Shown piece after piece: positions 8,125 through 17,724 of a stretch of DNA of 21,579 nucleotides. Below the pieces are notes generated by a model. The model had not been told where the DNA came from. It saw nothing but the letters and a program-made list of their open reading frames with translations, and ran no database searches. Numbering within the stretch: the stretch's first letter is position 1; each line of letters begins with the position of its first letter. Source of the stretch: Coemansia sp. RSA 922 (lineage: Eukaryota; Kickxellomycota; Kickxellomycetes; Kickxellales; Kickxellaceae); NCBI GenBank assembly GCA_027577415.1, contig JANBQS010000306.1:1-21579 (forward strand), written 5' to 3'. The translations under genes and the position numbers were made by a program.

Positions 8125-9617
8125 GCAATTGCTTTTTCTGCCAAGACTTTTTTTTTCTTGTCTGGCCCATTTCCCACATAGTCAAAGCATACTAGGCCAT
8201 GCTGCTAGAGAGCTAAAAAAAATACAGTGGGGAAGTGGGGAGGGAGCAGAAAGTCCACGTTGTTTGTGGCTAGAGCGTCGAGTAGAAGTGGGTAGTTTTA
8301 TTGCACCGAGCCGAGCCCGAATCAAGCCCCCTTTTTCTTTGCTTGTTTGATGACAAATTTCTGACAATGCAGGGTGTCGGGTCCGCTTGCTTACTGTAAT
8401 AGCAGGATGACCAATGCTACCACATACATGCCACGTAACAGTTACTGCGGAAATGTCTTGCGACTAGTCGAGGTGGAGGAAATGAAAACTGTTTTACGGA
8501 TTCTCGGCCATATCTCGGAGACAAATGGCTGTTTATAGGCATTAATGCCTTTTGTAGGCGTGACGTGACACTATCAGTGAGTCGTTTGTTGGCCATTTAG
8601 ATAATTGGTGCATATACTAGAACGCTCTCATTCGACTAGACTTCCTTTATATGAGAGCTTTGCTTGGCGACTATCTTGTTTCAATCGATAAAGGCGCCCT
8701 GTCAGCTGCTATTGCGTGGGTCGCAAGGCTCGAAGCTGAGCCAGCATTTACTATTGACAGAGCATGAAGCTCTCTAACGTGTCTCGTAGCCGATCCTTTA
8801 TAACATGTCGAATAGGCTACACAGTGTCAACCGAGGAAGTCGATGATAACTTTAGAAGCATATTAGTATTGTGAATATAAAACATTGGTTGACTGAATAA
8901 AGTGTAACACCAGGAGGTTCGTTCCCTTGCCATTAGGGCCTGAAAAGAGACAAGCGGATGTAGGGTCAACAAATGCAACAATGAAGTTGAAAACTGTGTA
9001 AAGCACACACAGCTCCACTACTCGCAGATCTTGGAGCTATTGCGAAATGTGGTGCAAAAATGACCGTTTAATGAGAAATGCAGGGCTGAGTAACATAATC
9101 TGACGAGGTCGTCAGAAGCAAACCATTCTTTCTGTTGTCATCGCTTATCCTTCTCGGTAGAGTTGACGGCCGCAATAAACAACGCAAAAGATAGTATCCC
9201 GCCTATTTGGACACAAGTATGACAGGGTCAAAAACTAGTTACACTTGCTGGAAATGCAAAGGGAAAGCACATGTGTAAACAAGCGCCCCTCGCCATCACT
9301 TGACTTAATTTTAAAAAAATGACAATGTAATCTCCTATCCCGCTCCAAGCCTCTTTGTCTTATTTGGCTATGTTGCGCCTGTTACGGAACAGCACGATAA
9401 TGCATAAAACCGGCCTGACAGCCCACGTGGAACACTGCCGACCGGGGTCTCTGAGCTGCCGACAAACATCTCCAATATGCCAACTGCAAGTACGCTGCCC
9501 CTTTCCAACGACATGATGTGCACAGGGTTTTCTCGCGCCCACCCGCACAACACAGCAATTCCGCGCCTAGTTAGTGCTTCCTATGTATGGCTATTGAAGA
9601 AGGCAGCCTAAAGGCTG

Positions 9618-9625
9618 TATAAATA
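9618..9625 (+). promoter_or_regulatory. Orphan TATA box
   Basis: TATAAATA lies in a moderately GC-rich context. The next real start codon with a long frame is over 500 bp downstream (10154). It may drive a non-coding or short-ORF transcript, or a long leader of the orphan gene at 10154. Confidence 0.35.
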
Positions 9626-10040
9626 GTTCTCTGCCATAGGTTGGATATAGCTATATTTGCTCTCACTTTTTATACGTTAAAAATATACCTACTACTTCGC
9701 CTCTACTCGCACGTCATCAGCAGCCGCTGCATGTATTGCCTATTGTTTGTGTCCTGATTTCTCGTCATTTGTGTCTTCTTTGGGAACAGGTAAGCTGAGG
9801 CTGACTGAACGGAACAATGAGTGCGGATCTGCGGTTGCGCATGGGAGGCGCTTTCAGACCCGAAAAGGCCGGGTGGCTGTGCAGGTAGTCGTGGTCAAAT
9901 TTTTCTTCCAAATGTATTCGCGACAGTATATGTAGAGCCCACCTTCCCGCCCTTCTTCGGCCCGCTTTTTTTTTGGCAAGTCTGACTTTCTCGCCTCCAA
10001 CTCCATTTTTCCTTCTAAATCTTTTTATATGCAAGCTCTT

Positions 10041-10045
10041 TATAA
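10041..10045 (+). promoter_or_regulatory. Putative TATA element of the orphan coiled-coil gene
   Basis: TATAA within CTCTTTATAACGG lies about 110 nt upstream of the ATG at 10154 and is followed by a pyrimidine-rich stretch typical of fungal leaders. This is a motif call only. Confidence 0.35.
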
Positions 10046-10153
10046 CGGGCTGTAGTAAACAACCTTCCATTTTTTTATACTTGTTTTCTCAATTTATTGC
10101 TCCCATCACACCACGCTTTCTCCCTATTTCGCTTCTTGTATTCTTGTTTGCCA

Positions 10154-11869
10154 ATGGATAACCTAGGGCCCGGAGCGTCTCTTTGGCAGATAAAACTCGC
10201 ACAGCTGAGAGTGAAGAAGAAAGTTGAGGAGAGACAACGTGAGCTAGAAGAGCTGACCAAGGAGAGACTACGTGAACTTAAAGAGCTGACCAAGGAGAGA
10301 GTTCGCCTGGAGCAGCTGGAGTCTACAGCAGCTGCTTTACCTGCTCTCCCTGCTGTCGGCAATAACCCCGCCTCCCCTACTGCGCCTGCCTCTTTTCCTG
10401 TTGGCGCCTTAGACGCCCTAGGCGCGTTTAACGATTTTGACGATGTTGGCGATATTAGCGTTTTTGATGAATGTTACGCTTTGGATACAGTCGCTAATGT
10501 CGCAGACACCACCGCAGCCACAGCTACTGCCGATCCTCCAGCAGTCTTGCTTGATGGCCCAGATTATTCTACCCTTGTTGCCGCTGCTGCCAGTTTGCCC
10601 ACGGCCCCCTCTGTCACACCTGCAGCTCCGGACGCTGCTAGCCCACCCGCAGCCACACTGACCACGTTGGCATTTCTTGCCCTTGTGGCCCTGCATGCTA
10701 CCCTTGCTGCCGATTCCTCAGCGGCCGCAATTGTCCCTCGCACTGCTGCCAAGGATGCCAACTCGCCCACGGAAACCCCCGACGCCCTGCCCCCTCCTCT
10801 TCCCATTGTCGCTACCACGGCCTCCAAGACCAACTCTGCTGTGCGCCCCGCTGATGTCACCACCGTCGTCTCTCCCGCCGCTGCACAGGATATTAGCATG
10901 GATATGGCTCCGCCAGCTAAGCGCCAACGGACTAGCGCCTTGCAGGATAGCAACGGCAAATTGGTGACACGCGCCCACCTGTCCAAGGCATGTGGGCCCT
11001 TTGTATTTTTAAAGCCACAGATGGTACCTGTGCTACTCCACCGGACTCCTGGTTGTCAATTCGCTTTTGATGATGCCGATCTTCCAGAGTTTGTCGAGAC
11101 GTTGCAGGTGACAAAAGGGTTCAAGCCACTAATAATCAATGTCAAACCTGCGAATTCAGACATGACGACTAGCTTAAACTTAGTGCAACGTGATGGCCCA
11201 GAGTTTGCGACGATCAAGAGGCAATTGGTGGACCGACTCAGACTGCCGAGAGGGTATAGTGCAGTGGTCCCCGGTCCCTTGCTCTTCTACTATTTGGCAA
11301 CACTGAGTTACGTGCCCATCGACGAACTATCGGGCACTGCAATGGCCAAGATGTTCACAGAGGCGACATGCAGGGTTGTAGGGTCACTGCGATTTGCGAC
11401 CAATAGAGGAACTCGGCAGAAGACGAAAGACGAGCTTTTCGGCCAGGTGAGGAACTGGCTCGACGGCATGAGTCACTTTGTTATTAAGGGCGGCAGTGTA
11501 AATAAGGTGCTGAAAATGGCTGCGAAGTGTCGCGCGGCATATTTGGAGAAGTGCAAGCTGAAGGATACACCCGACCCCGACATGGACGCTGACTTGCATG
11601 CTAATTTGGAGGCCGATGCTGACGCTGATTTGGACTCCGACTTGGACGCCGACTTGGACTCTGAGTTGGATGCTAATTTGGATTTGACAGGCGAAATTGC
11701 AGTAGAAATGCTTCGGAAGGGCACGCACTATAGTCGTATCCTCCTTGGGATTCGGGTGAAGGAGCTTGAGGTGTTCTTCAGGTATCTGCCGGGTTTAATG
11801 AAGGGGCGGGACGAGGCTGTAGTTCAGCAACTGACGGAAATCATTGATAGCCATTTTAACGAGCCTTGA
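10154..11869 (+). CDS. Unrecognised protein: hendecad coiled coil, Ala/Pro linker, NLS-like motif, acidic repeat
   Basis: I do not recognise this 571-residue protein. Residues 12-56 form a highly charged helix with an 11-residue repeat (RELEELTKERL at 29-39, RELKELTKERV at 40-50), predicted coiled coil. Residues 57-245 are Ala/Pro/Thr-rich and probably disordered. PPAKRQRTS (253-261) resembles a Myc-type nuclear localisation signal. Residues 268-470 look globular, with a mixed hydrophobic pattern (e.g. GPFVFLKPQMVPVLLHRTPG at 281-300) and a basic patch. Residues 474-511 are an acidic tandem repeat of the kind D-[AS]-[DE]-L, followed by a helical end (about 512-571). A nuclear scaffold or chromatin-associated role is possible but only a guess. 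The frame opens upstream with a non-ATG codon; I chose the first ATG, in context GCCAATGG. It has no intron and no recognised neighbour relation. Codon bias in the Ala-rich part gives long shadow frames. Confidence 0.7.
   Translation: MDNLGPGASLWQIKLAQLRVKKKVEERQRELEELTKERLRELKELTKERVRLEQLESTAAALPALPAVGNNPASPTAPASFPVGALDALGAFNDFDDVGDISVFDECYALDTVANVADTTAATATADPPAVLLDGPDYSTLVAAAASLPTAPSVTPAAPDAASPPAATLTTLAFLALVALHATLAADSSAAAIVPRTAAKDANSPTETPDALPPPLPIVATTASKTNSAVRPADVTTVVSPAAAQDISMDMAPPAKRQRTSALQDSNGKLVTRAHLSKACGPFVFLKPQMVPVLLHRTPGCQFAFDDADLPEFVETLQVTKGFKPLIINVKPANSDMTTSLNLVQRDGPEFATIKRQLVDRLRLPRGYSAVVPGPLLFYYLATLSYVPIDELSGTAMAKMFTEATCRVVGSLRFATNRGTRQKTKDELFGQVRNWLDGMSHFVIKGGSVNKVLKMAAKCRAAYLEKCKLKDTPDPDMDADLHANLEADADADLDSDLDADLDSELDANLDLTGEIAVEMLRKGTHYSRILLGIRVKELEVFFRYLPGLMKGRDEAVVQQLTEIIDSHFNEP
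10238..10303 (+). repeat. Tandem 33-bp duplication encoding an 11-residue coiled-coil repeat
   Basis: Two adjacent 33-bp units (10238-10270, 10271-10303) are nearly identical, differing at a few bases, and keep frame. Each encodes R-E-L-[EK]-E-L-T-K-E-R-[LV]; a third, shortened unit (RLEQLE) follows. A unit of 11 residues matches the hendecad periodicity of a straight or right-handed coiled coil, so copy number can change without breaking the helix. Confidence 0.75.
11573..11686 (+). repeat. Acidic 12-bp tandem repeat inside the orphan gene
   Basis: A degenerate repeat with 12-bp period encodes tetrapeptides of the form D-[AS]-[DE/N]-L (residues about 474-511), for example DADLDSDLDADLDSELD. 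Codons within units are close variants (GAC/GAT, TTG always for Leu in the core), which points to local duplication and slippage rather than slow convergent change. It forms a strongly acidic helix-prone segment with Leu every fourth residue. Confidence 0.75.
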
Positions 11870-13755
11870 CTGTTTTTTATTCTATTGAATCACTTGACTT
11901 TTTAGCATTAACAAAGTTCACTTTCTCTATTCCCAAAAAAGCAAATGTTAGCAAAGGTGTACTTTGATTTGGCCGTTAAAAAGGAGTGAAATATTACAAT
12001 GTAGTAAGCTCTAAGAAAATAATGCCGGGGAGGCGCCTCGTTGTTGCAATGTGCGTTAGGTTCTACACCAAGCAAATATTGGCAGCAGCATTTGATACTC
12101 TTTTTGTGTGGGCGAGCTGAATATCAAAATGCTCGAGAGCAAAACAAAACTGCCTTGGTGTTGTCAGTTTTGTGTCATTTGCCTATAAGTCTTTCACATG
12201 TTCAATGTGCGCTAGTGACTGAAAGTTTGGCATCCGTTTGAGCGCATCTCTGGCAGTATCCAACACAGACTGTTGCTACTGCAGCGACCCCAAGTTAGTA
12301 AACGCAAAGTGTCACAACTCTAAAGGAGCACTGGCAAGTAGATACCTACATGACTGCAAAAGGCATAACCATCGACCGCAGAAAGCGATTAAGAAAAAAT
12401 GAACTAAACGGCACACGAACGTTGGAGAGCATAGTAGTCACCACATATACGATATTCAAGCCAAAGCGCAGTTAAAGTTGCATGGAAGAGACCGCAATAT
12501 ATCGCCTAAACATAGACAAACTCGTGTAAGCCATGATATTCCCTCTAAATAGTAGGTTAGCCGTTGGAGGTAGAGTTTGAAACAGCGCTTGCAGAGTCTA
12601 CATTCATTAATGCTGTGAATGGGTTTGGATAGAATTCCCGTATGTATGTGGCAGGATTTGGCGAAATGTCTTTCTGCTGAACTTATCTTCTCCAGGATCT
12701 GAATAATATCCATATATCATGAATATGTGAAAATTTGAGGAGCAAAAATAATTGAAAAGGCTCAGAGAACGCACTACATGGCCATCAATTATTGTCCTTT
12801 AAGTATGACCTCATCAGAGCGCTCAACGCCGTCTATGGACAACGCCACATGACTCCTCTCCCATAACAACCTTTGATTGCTTGATTTAATTATGTTCTTT
12901 GGCCTCACGTTGATATTGGACGAGTTCATCAACACATTTACTGAGTGTAAATAATAGCTCGTCAAACAGCTGTTTTTGCTTCGCGCTCGGTGTTCCGTGA
13001 TCTGAGGGGGATGGATAGAGCTATATGGCCAATCCAATTCGCAGCTTCACTGTTGCTTGGGCGGGGCCTGCTATCCACTAGTCTACTTTCAGGCCCTGTT
13101 GGTTAAGGGGGAGCTTCCCGGGGTTCAATTTCCTTTTTACACAATTTTTTTTATATTCAGCCACCTTGCGGCAATATTATAATCAGGGCATGCTATTTTC
13201 ATCAGACACATTCACCAATGCGTAGCAAAATAAATTTTTTTGCCAGTTGCTGTCTGAAGCCCTGACTTGCCATGTGTTGCCTGGTAGTTGTTACACCAGA
13301 GCCACTGCTCGACCTTAACTATTTTATTTCCTAACGGAAATGTATAGCTTGTGAACACCTGTAATCGATTAGTGGCGCATTCGGAATTATTTGTCACTTT
13401 TTTAGACGCATTGTTGTAGTTAAGCGACAAGAGAATACTGCTGCGAGTCATGAGTCTCACGGTGGATCTTCTCACCCTTCAACATCAAGATCCAGATCAC
13501 CACGATGATACTCATAACCCATCACAAAGAACAAGTGCATTGGCTCCACAGGCCAAGCCGCCACGGCTATAAAAGTCAACATTTCTCCCTCTAGCTTTCA
13601 TATGTGTTTTCCTTACAATTAAAGAACTCTTTCAAATTTCTTATTTTATTCTCGTGAACACCTTATTCACGTCCTTTCATCTCCTATCCTCTCTTTCTCG
13701 ACACTCGATCTCTTTATTCAATCAAACTTCCTATTCTGGCTTTTTTTTCACTATC
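11870..13755. other. 1.9-kb region without a recognisable gene
   Basis: The region follows the orphan gene and ends with the promoter and leader of the F-box-like gene. It is AT-richer than the genes. Open frames up to 87 codons exist (e.g. minus 12456-12713 and 13212-13475) but none shows a known domain or convincing composition. I see no terminal repeats, target-site duplications or transposase motifs. A B-box-like GGGTTCAATTTCC at about 13118-13130 has no tRNA fold around it. A TATA box lies at 13568. Confidence 0.4.
13568..13574 (+). promoter_or_regulatory. TATA box upstream of the F-box-like gene
   Basis: TATAAAA lies 182 nt upstream of the chosen ATG (13756), followed by a pyrimidine-rich stretch suited to a leader. 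An intact promoter suggests that the interrupted gene behind it could still be transcribed. Confidence 0.5.
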
Positions 13756-15444
13756 ATGGGCTTGCTACTGTCGCCGTTTCAAACTTTGCCCATGCTGGTT
13801 GTATACAAGGTTGTCGAGTATCTAGAAGGCCGCTCCAGAAACTCGTTTGAATTCAGTGCTACTGAGCACAACAAAAGAAAGGTCATTCTTACTCCTCTGC
13901 TTTTAGTGAGCGAGCGCTGGCGCACGGCGGCACTAGAGTCCATATGCGACAACTGTGAGCTTGATTTTATCCACTCTCGCAGAGCGTTCGAAGTCAGGTT
14001 CCCGGGATGGCCAGCCGATTATTCGTACCCACGGTTCCGCAAAACCCACCTTGTCAAGCAAATCACCGTGTCAGCCTTTCTCTGGAAGGATATGTGCGAC
14101 GGAACATTTTGCGACGTTGCCGCTATGCCACAGTACGAAAATATGTCGTTTCCGGCTGCAAAAACGATATATCTAGTATTGCACAGGACCACTGACAAAG
14201 ACTCTAGCTCTGCCTCGGTGGCTTCCCAAGAAAAAGTGGTCGCCTTTACTCGCTCCTTGCTCCAGTTTGCCCCTATTGTAGCCAGCGTGATCGTCAAGTT
14301 CGAATCCGTATCCAACGCTGCGTCATATAATGAGCAGTTGTATGGCACGCTAGTATCAGAGCTGTATCAAGGGCGTGTAAGCAGTGTGGACGTATATTCT
14401 GTCTTAAACGGCGCTCCACTATCGCTTAGTCTTAATGGAACGACCGGACTGACTAGCATAACTCATGGATCCAACATCTCCTGCGCCCCGTTTGCCAGCC
14501 TTGCTCATCTCAACGCGCGCACCCTGAAGACGCTCGAGATCATTATCTCAGAAGAGAAGAATTGGCTCGACTTGCTCTACGGTGGGACCGAGACTCCGAC
14601 GGCTTACACCAGTCTGACAACTCTAGTAGTCGAGATCACCGATATTCCATATGACGCTATTTGGGCCGCAGTCGAGGACGGGGAGCCATTCCCTGTGCTA
14701 TCAACACTCGTCGTGGGAGGGAAATATCCGTTTAACGACGGGTTGCTATTTAGGGGTAATGGCAAGACATTGTAGAGCCTAAGCATTCCCTTTAGCGCGA
14801 TAGCCAGGAATGTGCTAGGCAGGTTCAGCGTACTCAAGCGCAGCGGCGTTACGCGGATGGCCCAGATTTGCATTGGTGACGTCACCGAGATGGACGCAGA
14901 GTTCCTAGCCGGAAGAGCGGGGGTGCCTGTTGAGCAGCAAGTTCACCGCATACTGGAGGTGGCCACATTGCTAAACTATACAGGCGACACAACTAGCGCT
15001 CAAACTTTCTCTTCTATCAAGACCGCGCCAACCACTGCCATTATCCAGCACTTGCGTATTTCCAAGCGGCAGTGTTTTGTTACTGACTTTATCAAGATGA
15101 TTGTTGCGCTACCGAGCCTGGTTAGCTTTACCTGCGACATTCACTCATTTGGACCAGATATTGAAGAGATTCCAGCCAACGATCGCCCAAGTATCCTCCG
15201 CGCAAAGTACTATCCTCTGAGTAGCAACTTCAGGGTGCTGCGAGTGCCTAATATCGCGGATCACTCGGTCAGTATGGTTGCAGACGCTGCCAAGATTATT
15301 GCCATATTGTGCCCAAACTTTGCACAAGTTGACCTTCCTCTCAAGCTGCGCAACGAGTTTAGTCGCGAGGTCGCCTGGGCCATGGTCAGTGACCCATTCG
15401 AGCCCTACGCCAACTCTCTTCGCCGCCTTGTCTACCGGGGCTAG
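13756..15444 (+). pseudogene. F-box-like protein of an expanded Kickxellales family, interrupted by one in-frame TAG
   Basis: The frame from the ATG at 13756 reads 339 codons, meets TAG at 14773-14775, and then continues in the same frame for 222 further codons to TAG at 15442. Both sides look like one protein. Residues 8-60 have the F-box-like pattern LPMLVVYKVVEYL (11-23) and LLVSERWRTAAL (49-60), followed by Leu-rich repeat-like beta segments. The family, which I recall as abundant in Coemansia genomes, has a block 'YPF.D...FRGN..TLE.L'. Here YPFNDGLLFRGNGKTL ends directly at the stop, so TAG most simply replaces a Glu GAG. F-box proteins link targets to SCF ubiquitin ligases; the substrate is unknown. 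A recent nonsense allele, a sequencing error or stop readthrough are all possible. No intron can remove the stop: the candidate GT/AG pairs are only 20 or 40 nt apart. If the stop is real, the truncated product of 339 residues lacks the C-terminal repeats. Confidence 0.7.
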
Positions 15445-15609
15445 GGGCGTGTTATTTATCGCAAGAGTATTTTTCTGAAATCCAGTCCCCATTAATTTTG
15501 CGATCCTGCAATTTTAATACATACAATTTGGCCTATTTGGCACATTTATCGTTCTTTCTCACTCATACATACCGTATTAAAATTTCTCTCTTTATTATTT
15601 ATTCTAGTC

Positions 15610-17580
15610 ATGAAAGTTGTTCCACTTGGCGCTGGTCAAGACGTCGGCCGGTCGTGTGTACTGGTGACGCTAGGCGGGAAGACGATTATGTTTGACTGTG
15701 GCATGCACATGGGCTACAACGACGAGCGGCGGTTTCCCGACTTTAACTACATTACAACCGAGGGCGATTTTACTTCTCGAATTGACGCCGTTGTAATTAC
15801 GCACTTTCACTTGGACCACTGCGGAGCATTGCCCCACTTTACCGAGCAGCGTGGATACCACGGACCTATTTACATGACACCGCCAACTAAAGCGATTTGC
15901 CCGATTCTACTAGAGGACTTTCGAAAAGTAGCCATTGAGCGCAAGGGTGAGACTGGGTTCTTCACGTCTCAGCATATCAAGGACTGCATGAAAAAAGTTG
16001 TCCCCTTGCATTTGCATGAGACCGTTTGGGTAGACGATGAGCTGGAGCTCAGGGCTTACTACGCCGGCCACGTTTTGGGCGCGGCGATGGTCTACGCTCG
16101 CTGCGGTAATGAGAGCGTGGTATACACGGGTGACTACAATATGACGCCAGACAGACACCTGGGTGCAGCGTGGATCGACAAGGTTCGTCCCGATGTACTA
16201 ATAACAGAGACCACATATGGTACGACTATCCGCGACTCGAAGCGGTCGCGCGAGCGTGATTTCTTAGAAAAGGTACATCGCTGCGTGCTACGTGGCGGCA
16301 AAGTCCTGATTCCATGCTTTGCGCTAGGACGCGCTCAGGAGTTGTGTATTTTGATCGACTCTTATTGGGAGCGCATGGGTTTGACTGTCCCAGTATATTT
16401 TTCGGCTGGGTTGACGGAGAAAGCCAACCGGTACTACAAGTTGTTTATCAACTGGACGAACCAAAAAGTTAAAGAGTCGTTTGTGAATCGCAATCCGTTT
16501 GACTTCAAGTACATAAAGCCCTGGAGCCGCGACTATGTTGATTTACCAGGGCCTATGGTTGTGTTTGCCACTCCTGGTATGCTTCACATTGGCATGTCAC
16601 TGGAAGTGTTTCGCAAGTGGGCTCCCGACGAACGCAATATGTTGATTATGCCTGGGTACTGTGTGGCGGGAACTGTGGGGGCCAAAGTGCTGAGCGGTAT
16701 GAAGGTCGTGGAAATTGACCAGTATTCGCAGGTACAAGTCAATATTGACGTGCAGAACTTGTCGTTTTCGGCGCATGCCGACGCTAAGGGTATCATGGAG
16801 CTTATCAGACAGGCGTCGCCTCGAAACGTCGTACTAGTCCATGGTGAAAAGAGCCGGATGTCGTATCTAAAGTCCAAGATCATGGGCGAATTTGGATGCC
16901 CATGTTATGACCCGGCTAACGGCGAATTACTGGAAATTGAAACTGGCCAAGACGTGCGTGCGCTAATGTCTGACCAGCTATTCCAGGCAGCGTGGGCAAA
17001 GGAACAAGAGCGGCGGCAAAAGAGCGCTGTGCCATCAGAAGACTCGGTAGTACCAGCAGCAACGCCTATTACTCAGCTACCTGTTCGCGGCGTCCTTTTA
17101 CTGGGCGATGGCAAGAGACCTGCGCGCTTATTGGATCCCTCAGAGTTTGATTTGGACGATATTCCTGTTGTTTCGGCCTCTGGAATTGAAGCCGATGACA
17201 GAAGTGATTCTATCGTTGCTGCTGATACTGAGGAGCTCACTCCTTCTGCCTCAGATCAGGTGGTATTCTCGACACGGCGTATTTTTGATGGCGCAGAGCT
17301 GGCCGAGCGCATGGGGCTTTCGAGTAGTGTGGACGTGGCGGCGGCAGCGTTGTTGGCCATACGCGAGCTATTGCTAATTGATCCAGCCACACAGCCAAAG
17401 GATGTCGATGAGATCAGCGACAAGCGGGCGTCAGTGGTTCGCGTGGGCCGCAGCATCGAGCTTAGTGTGCCAGCGAAGACAGCCGAATGCGAATTGCCCT
17501 CACTATATGTCTCGTGGGCTTGGGAGGAGGAAGAACTAGCTACGCAAGTACTGGTAGTCATCAACCGCGTACTAGGGTAA
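15610..17580 (+). CDS. INTS11: Integrator complex subunit 11 (metallo-beta-lactamase / beta-CASP RNA endonuclease)
   Basis: The 656-residue product starts [12 protein letters not shown] and shows every active-site motif of the CPSF73/INTS11 family. Motif 1 is Asp29; motif 2 is HFHLDH (65-70); motif 3 is His154 in AGHVLG; motif 4 is Asp175 in GDYN; beta-CASP motif A is Glu200 in TETTYG; motif B is His389 in FSAHADAKG; motif C is His411 in VHGEK. The blocks [20 protein letters not shown] (71-90) and [11 protein letters not shown] (181-191) follow INTS11 closely rather than CPSF73/Ysh1. The protein is the two-zinc endonuclease of Integrator: it cleaves snRNA 3' ends and nascent mRNA in promoter-proximal termination, as a heterodimer with INTS9. 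The C-terminus after 445 is divergent and longer than in animals (about 600 residues), but ends with a [13 protein letters not shown] helix like the INTS9-binding domain. It is intronless and starts at the first ATG. Confidence 0.95.
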   Translation: MKVVPLGAGQDVGRSCVLVTLGGKTIMFDCGMHMGYNDERRFPDFNYITTEGDFTSRIDAVVITHFHLDHCGALPHFTEQRGYHGPIYMTPPTKAICPILLEDFRKVAIERKGETGFFTSQHIKDCMKKVVPLHLHETVWVDDELELRAYYAGHVLGAAMVYARCGNESVVYTGDYNMTPDRHLGAAWIDKVRPDVLITETTYGTTIRDSKRSRERDFLEKVHRCVLRGGKVLIPCFALGRAQELCILIDSYWERMGLTVPVYFSAGLTEKANRYYKLFINWTNQKVKESFVNRNPFDFKYIKPWSRDYVDLPGPMVVFATPGMLHIGMSLEVFRKWAPDERNMLIMPGYCVAGTVGAKVLSGMKVVEIDQYSQVQVNIDVQNLSFSAHADAKGIMELIRQASPRNVVLVHGEKSRMSYLKSKIMGEFGCPCYDPANGELLEIETGQDVRALMSDQLFQAAWAKEQERRQKSAVPSEDSVVPAATPITQLPVRGVLLLGDGKRPARLLDPSEFDLDDIPVVSASGIEADDRSDSIVAADTEELTPSASDQVVFSTRRIFDGAELAERMGLSSSVDVAAAALLAIRELLLIDPATQPKDVDEISDKRASVVRVGRSIELSVPAKTAECELPSLYVSWAWEEEELATQVLVVINRVLG

Positions 17581-17690
17581 ACAAAAGAAACACACTATTA
17601 TTTTTTTGTTTAATATTTGCTGACAATGAAACGCAATTAAAGAGAGCATAGTGTTATATTTGCTTGAAAATAGTGGAAAGAACGTAGTGA

Positions 17691-17696
17691 AATAAA
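17691..17696 (+). terminator. Putative polyadenylation signal of INTS11
   Basis: AATAAA occurs 111 nt after the INTS11 stop codon, in the AT-rich 144-bp gap before the convergent gene on the minus strand. This is a motif match only; cleavage would fall close to, or inside, the 3' end of the neighbour, so the two transcripts may overlap tail to tail. Confidence 0.4.
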
Positions 17697-17724
17697 AAAA
17701 TGTTGAATACTCTAAAGAAAGTGG

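Larger units (their letters stand above)
8125..10153. other. 2-kb region without a convincing gene
   Basis: The region lies between the divergent aldo-keto reductase and orphan coiled-coil genes. No frame above about 100 residues has recognisable similarity. I see poly-T/poly-A runs (8148-8157, 8214-8222), a cluster of short open frames at 8407-8874 followed by AATAAA near 8897, a TATA box at 9618-9625 with no obvious gene behind it, and a 23-codon ATG frame at 9817-9888 ending at a GTAG. The last 150 bp are pyrimidine-rich leader/promoter of the downstream gene. Confidence 0.4.

Noticed and set aside
10564..10986. 140-residue minus-strand Ala/Gly/Val-rich frame within the orphan gene
   Set aside because: It mirrors the GC-rich Ala/Pro codons of the sense strand; the sense frame is far longer and has structured ends.
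12456..12713. Minus-strand frame of 85 codons with several Cys (CRLCKRCF)
   Set aside because: The short Cys cluster hinted at a zinc finger or transposon remnant, but spacing fits no known finger, the neighbouring frames are closed, and no repeats or terminal structures surround it.
13105..13140. tRNA-like B box (GGGTTCAATTTCC) followed by T-rich sequence
   Set aside because: The T-stem does not pair, there is no matching A box or acceptor stem at tRNA distance, and no anticodon arm can be folded.
14756..14795. Intron that would remove the in-frame TAG of the F-box-like gene
   Set aside because: GT at 14756 pairs with AG at 14775 (20 nt) or 14795 (40 nt); both are too short for a spliceosomal intron, the 40-nt option shifts the frame, and the family block around the stop is coding.
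14812..15444. Second, separate gene after the F-box-like frame
   Set aside because: It is in the same frame as the upstream part, has no promoter or family N-terminus of its own, and continues the same repeat-containing protein.
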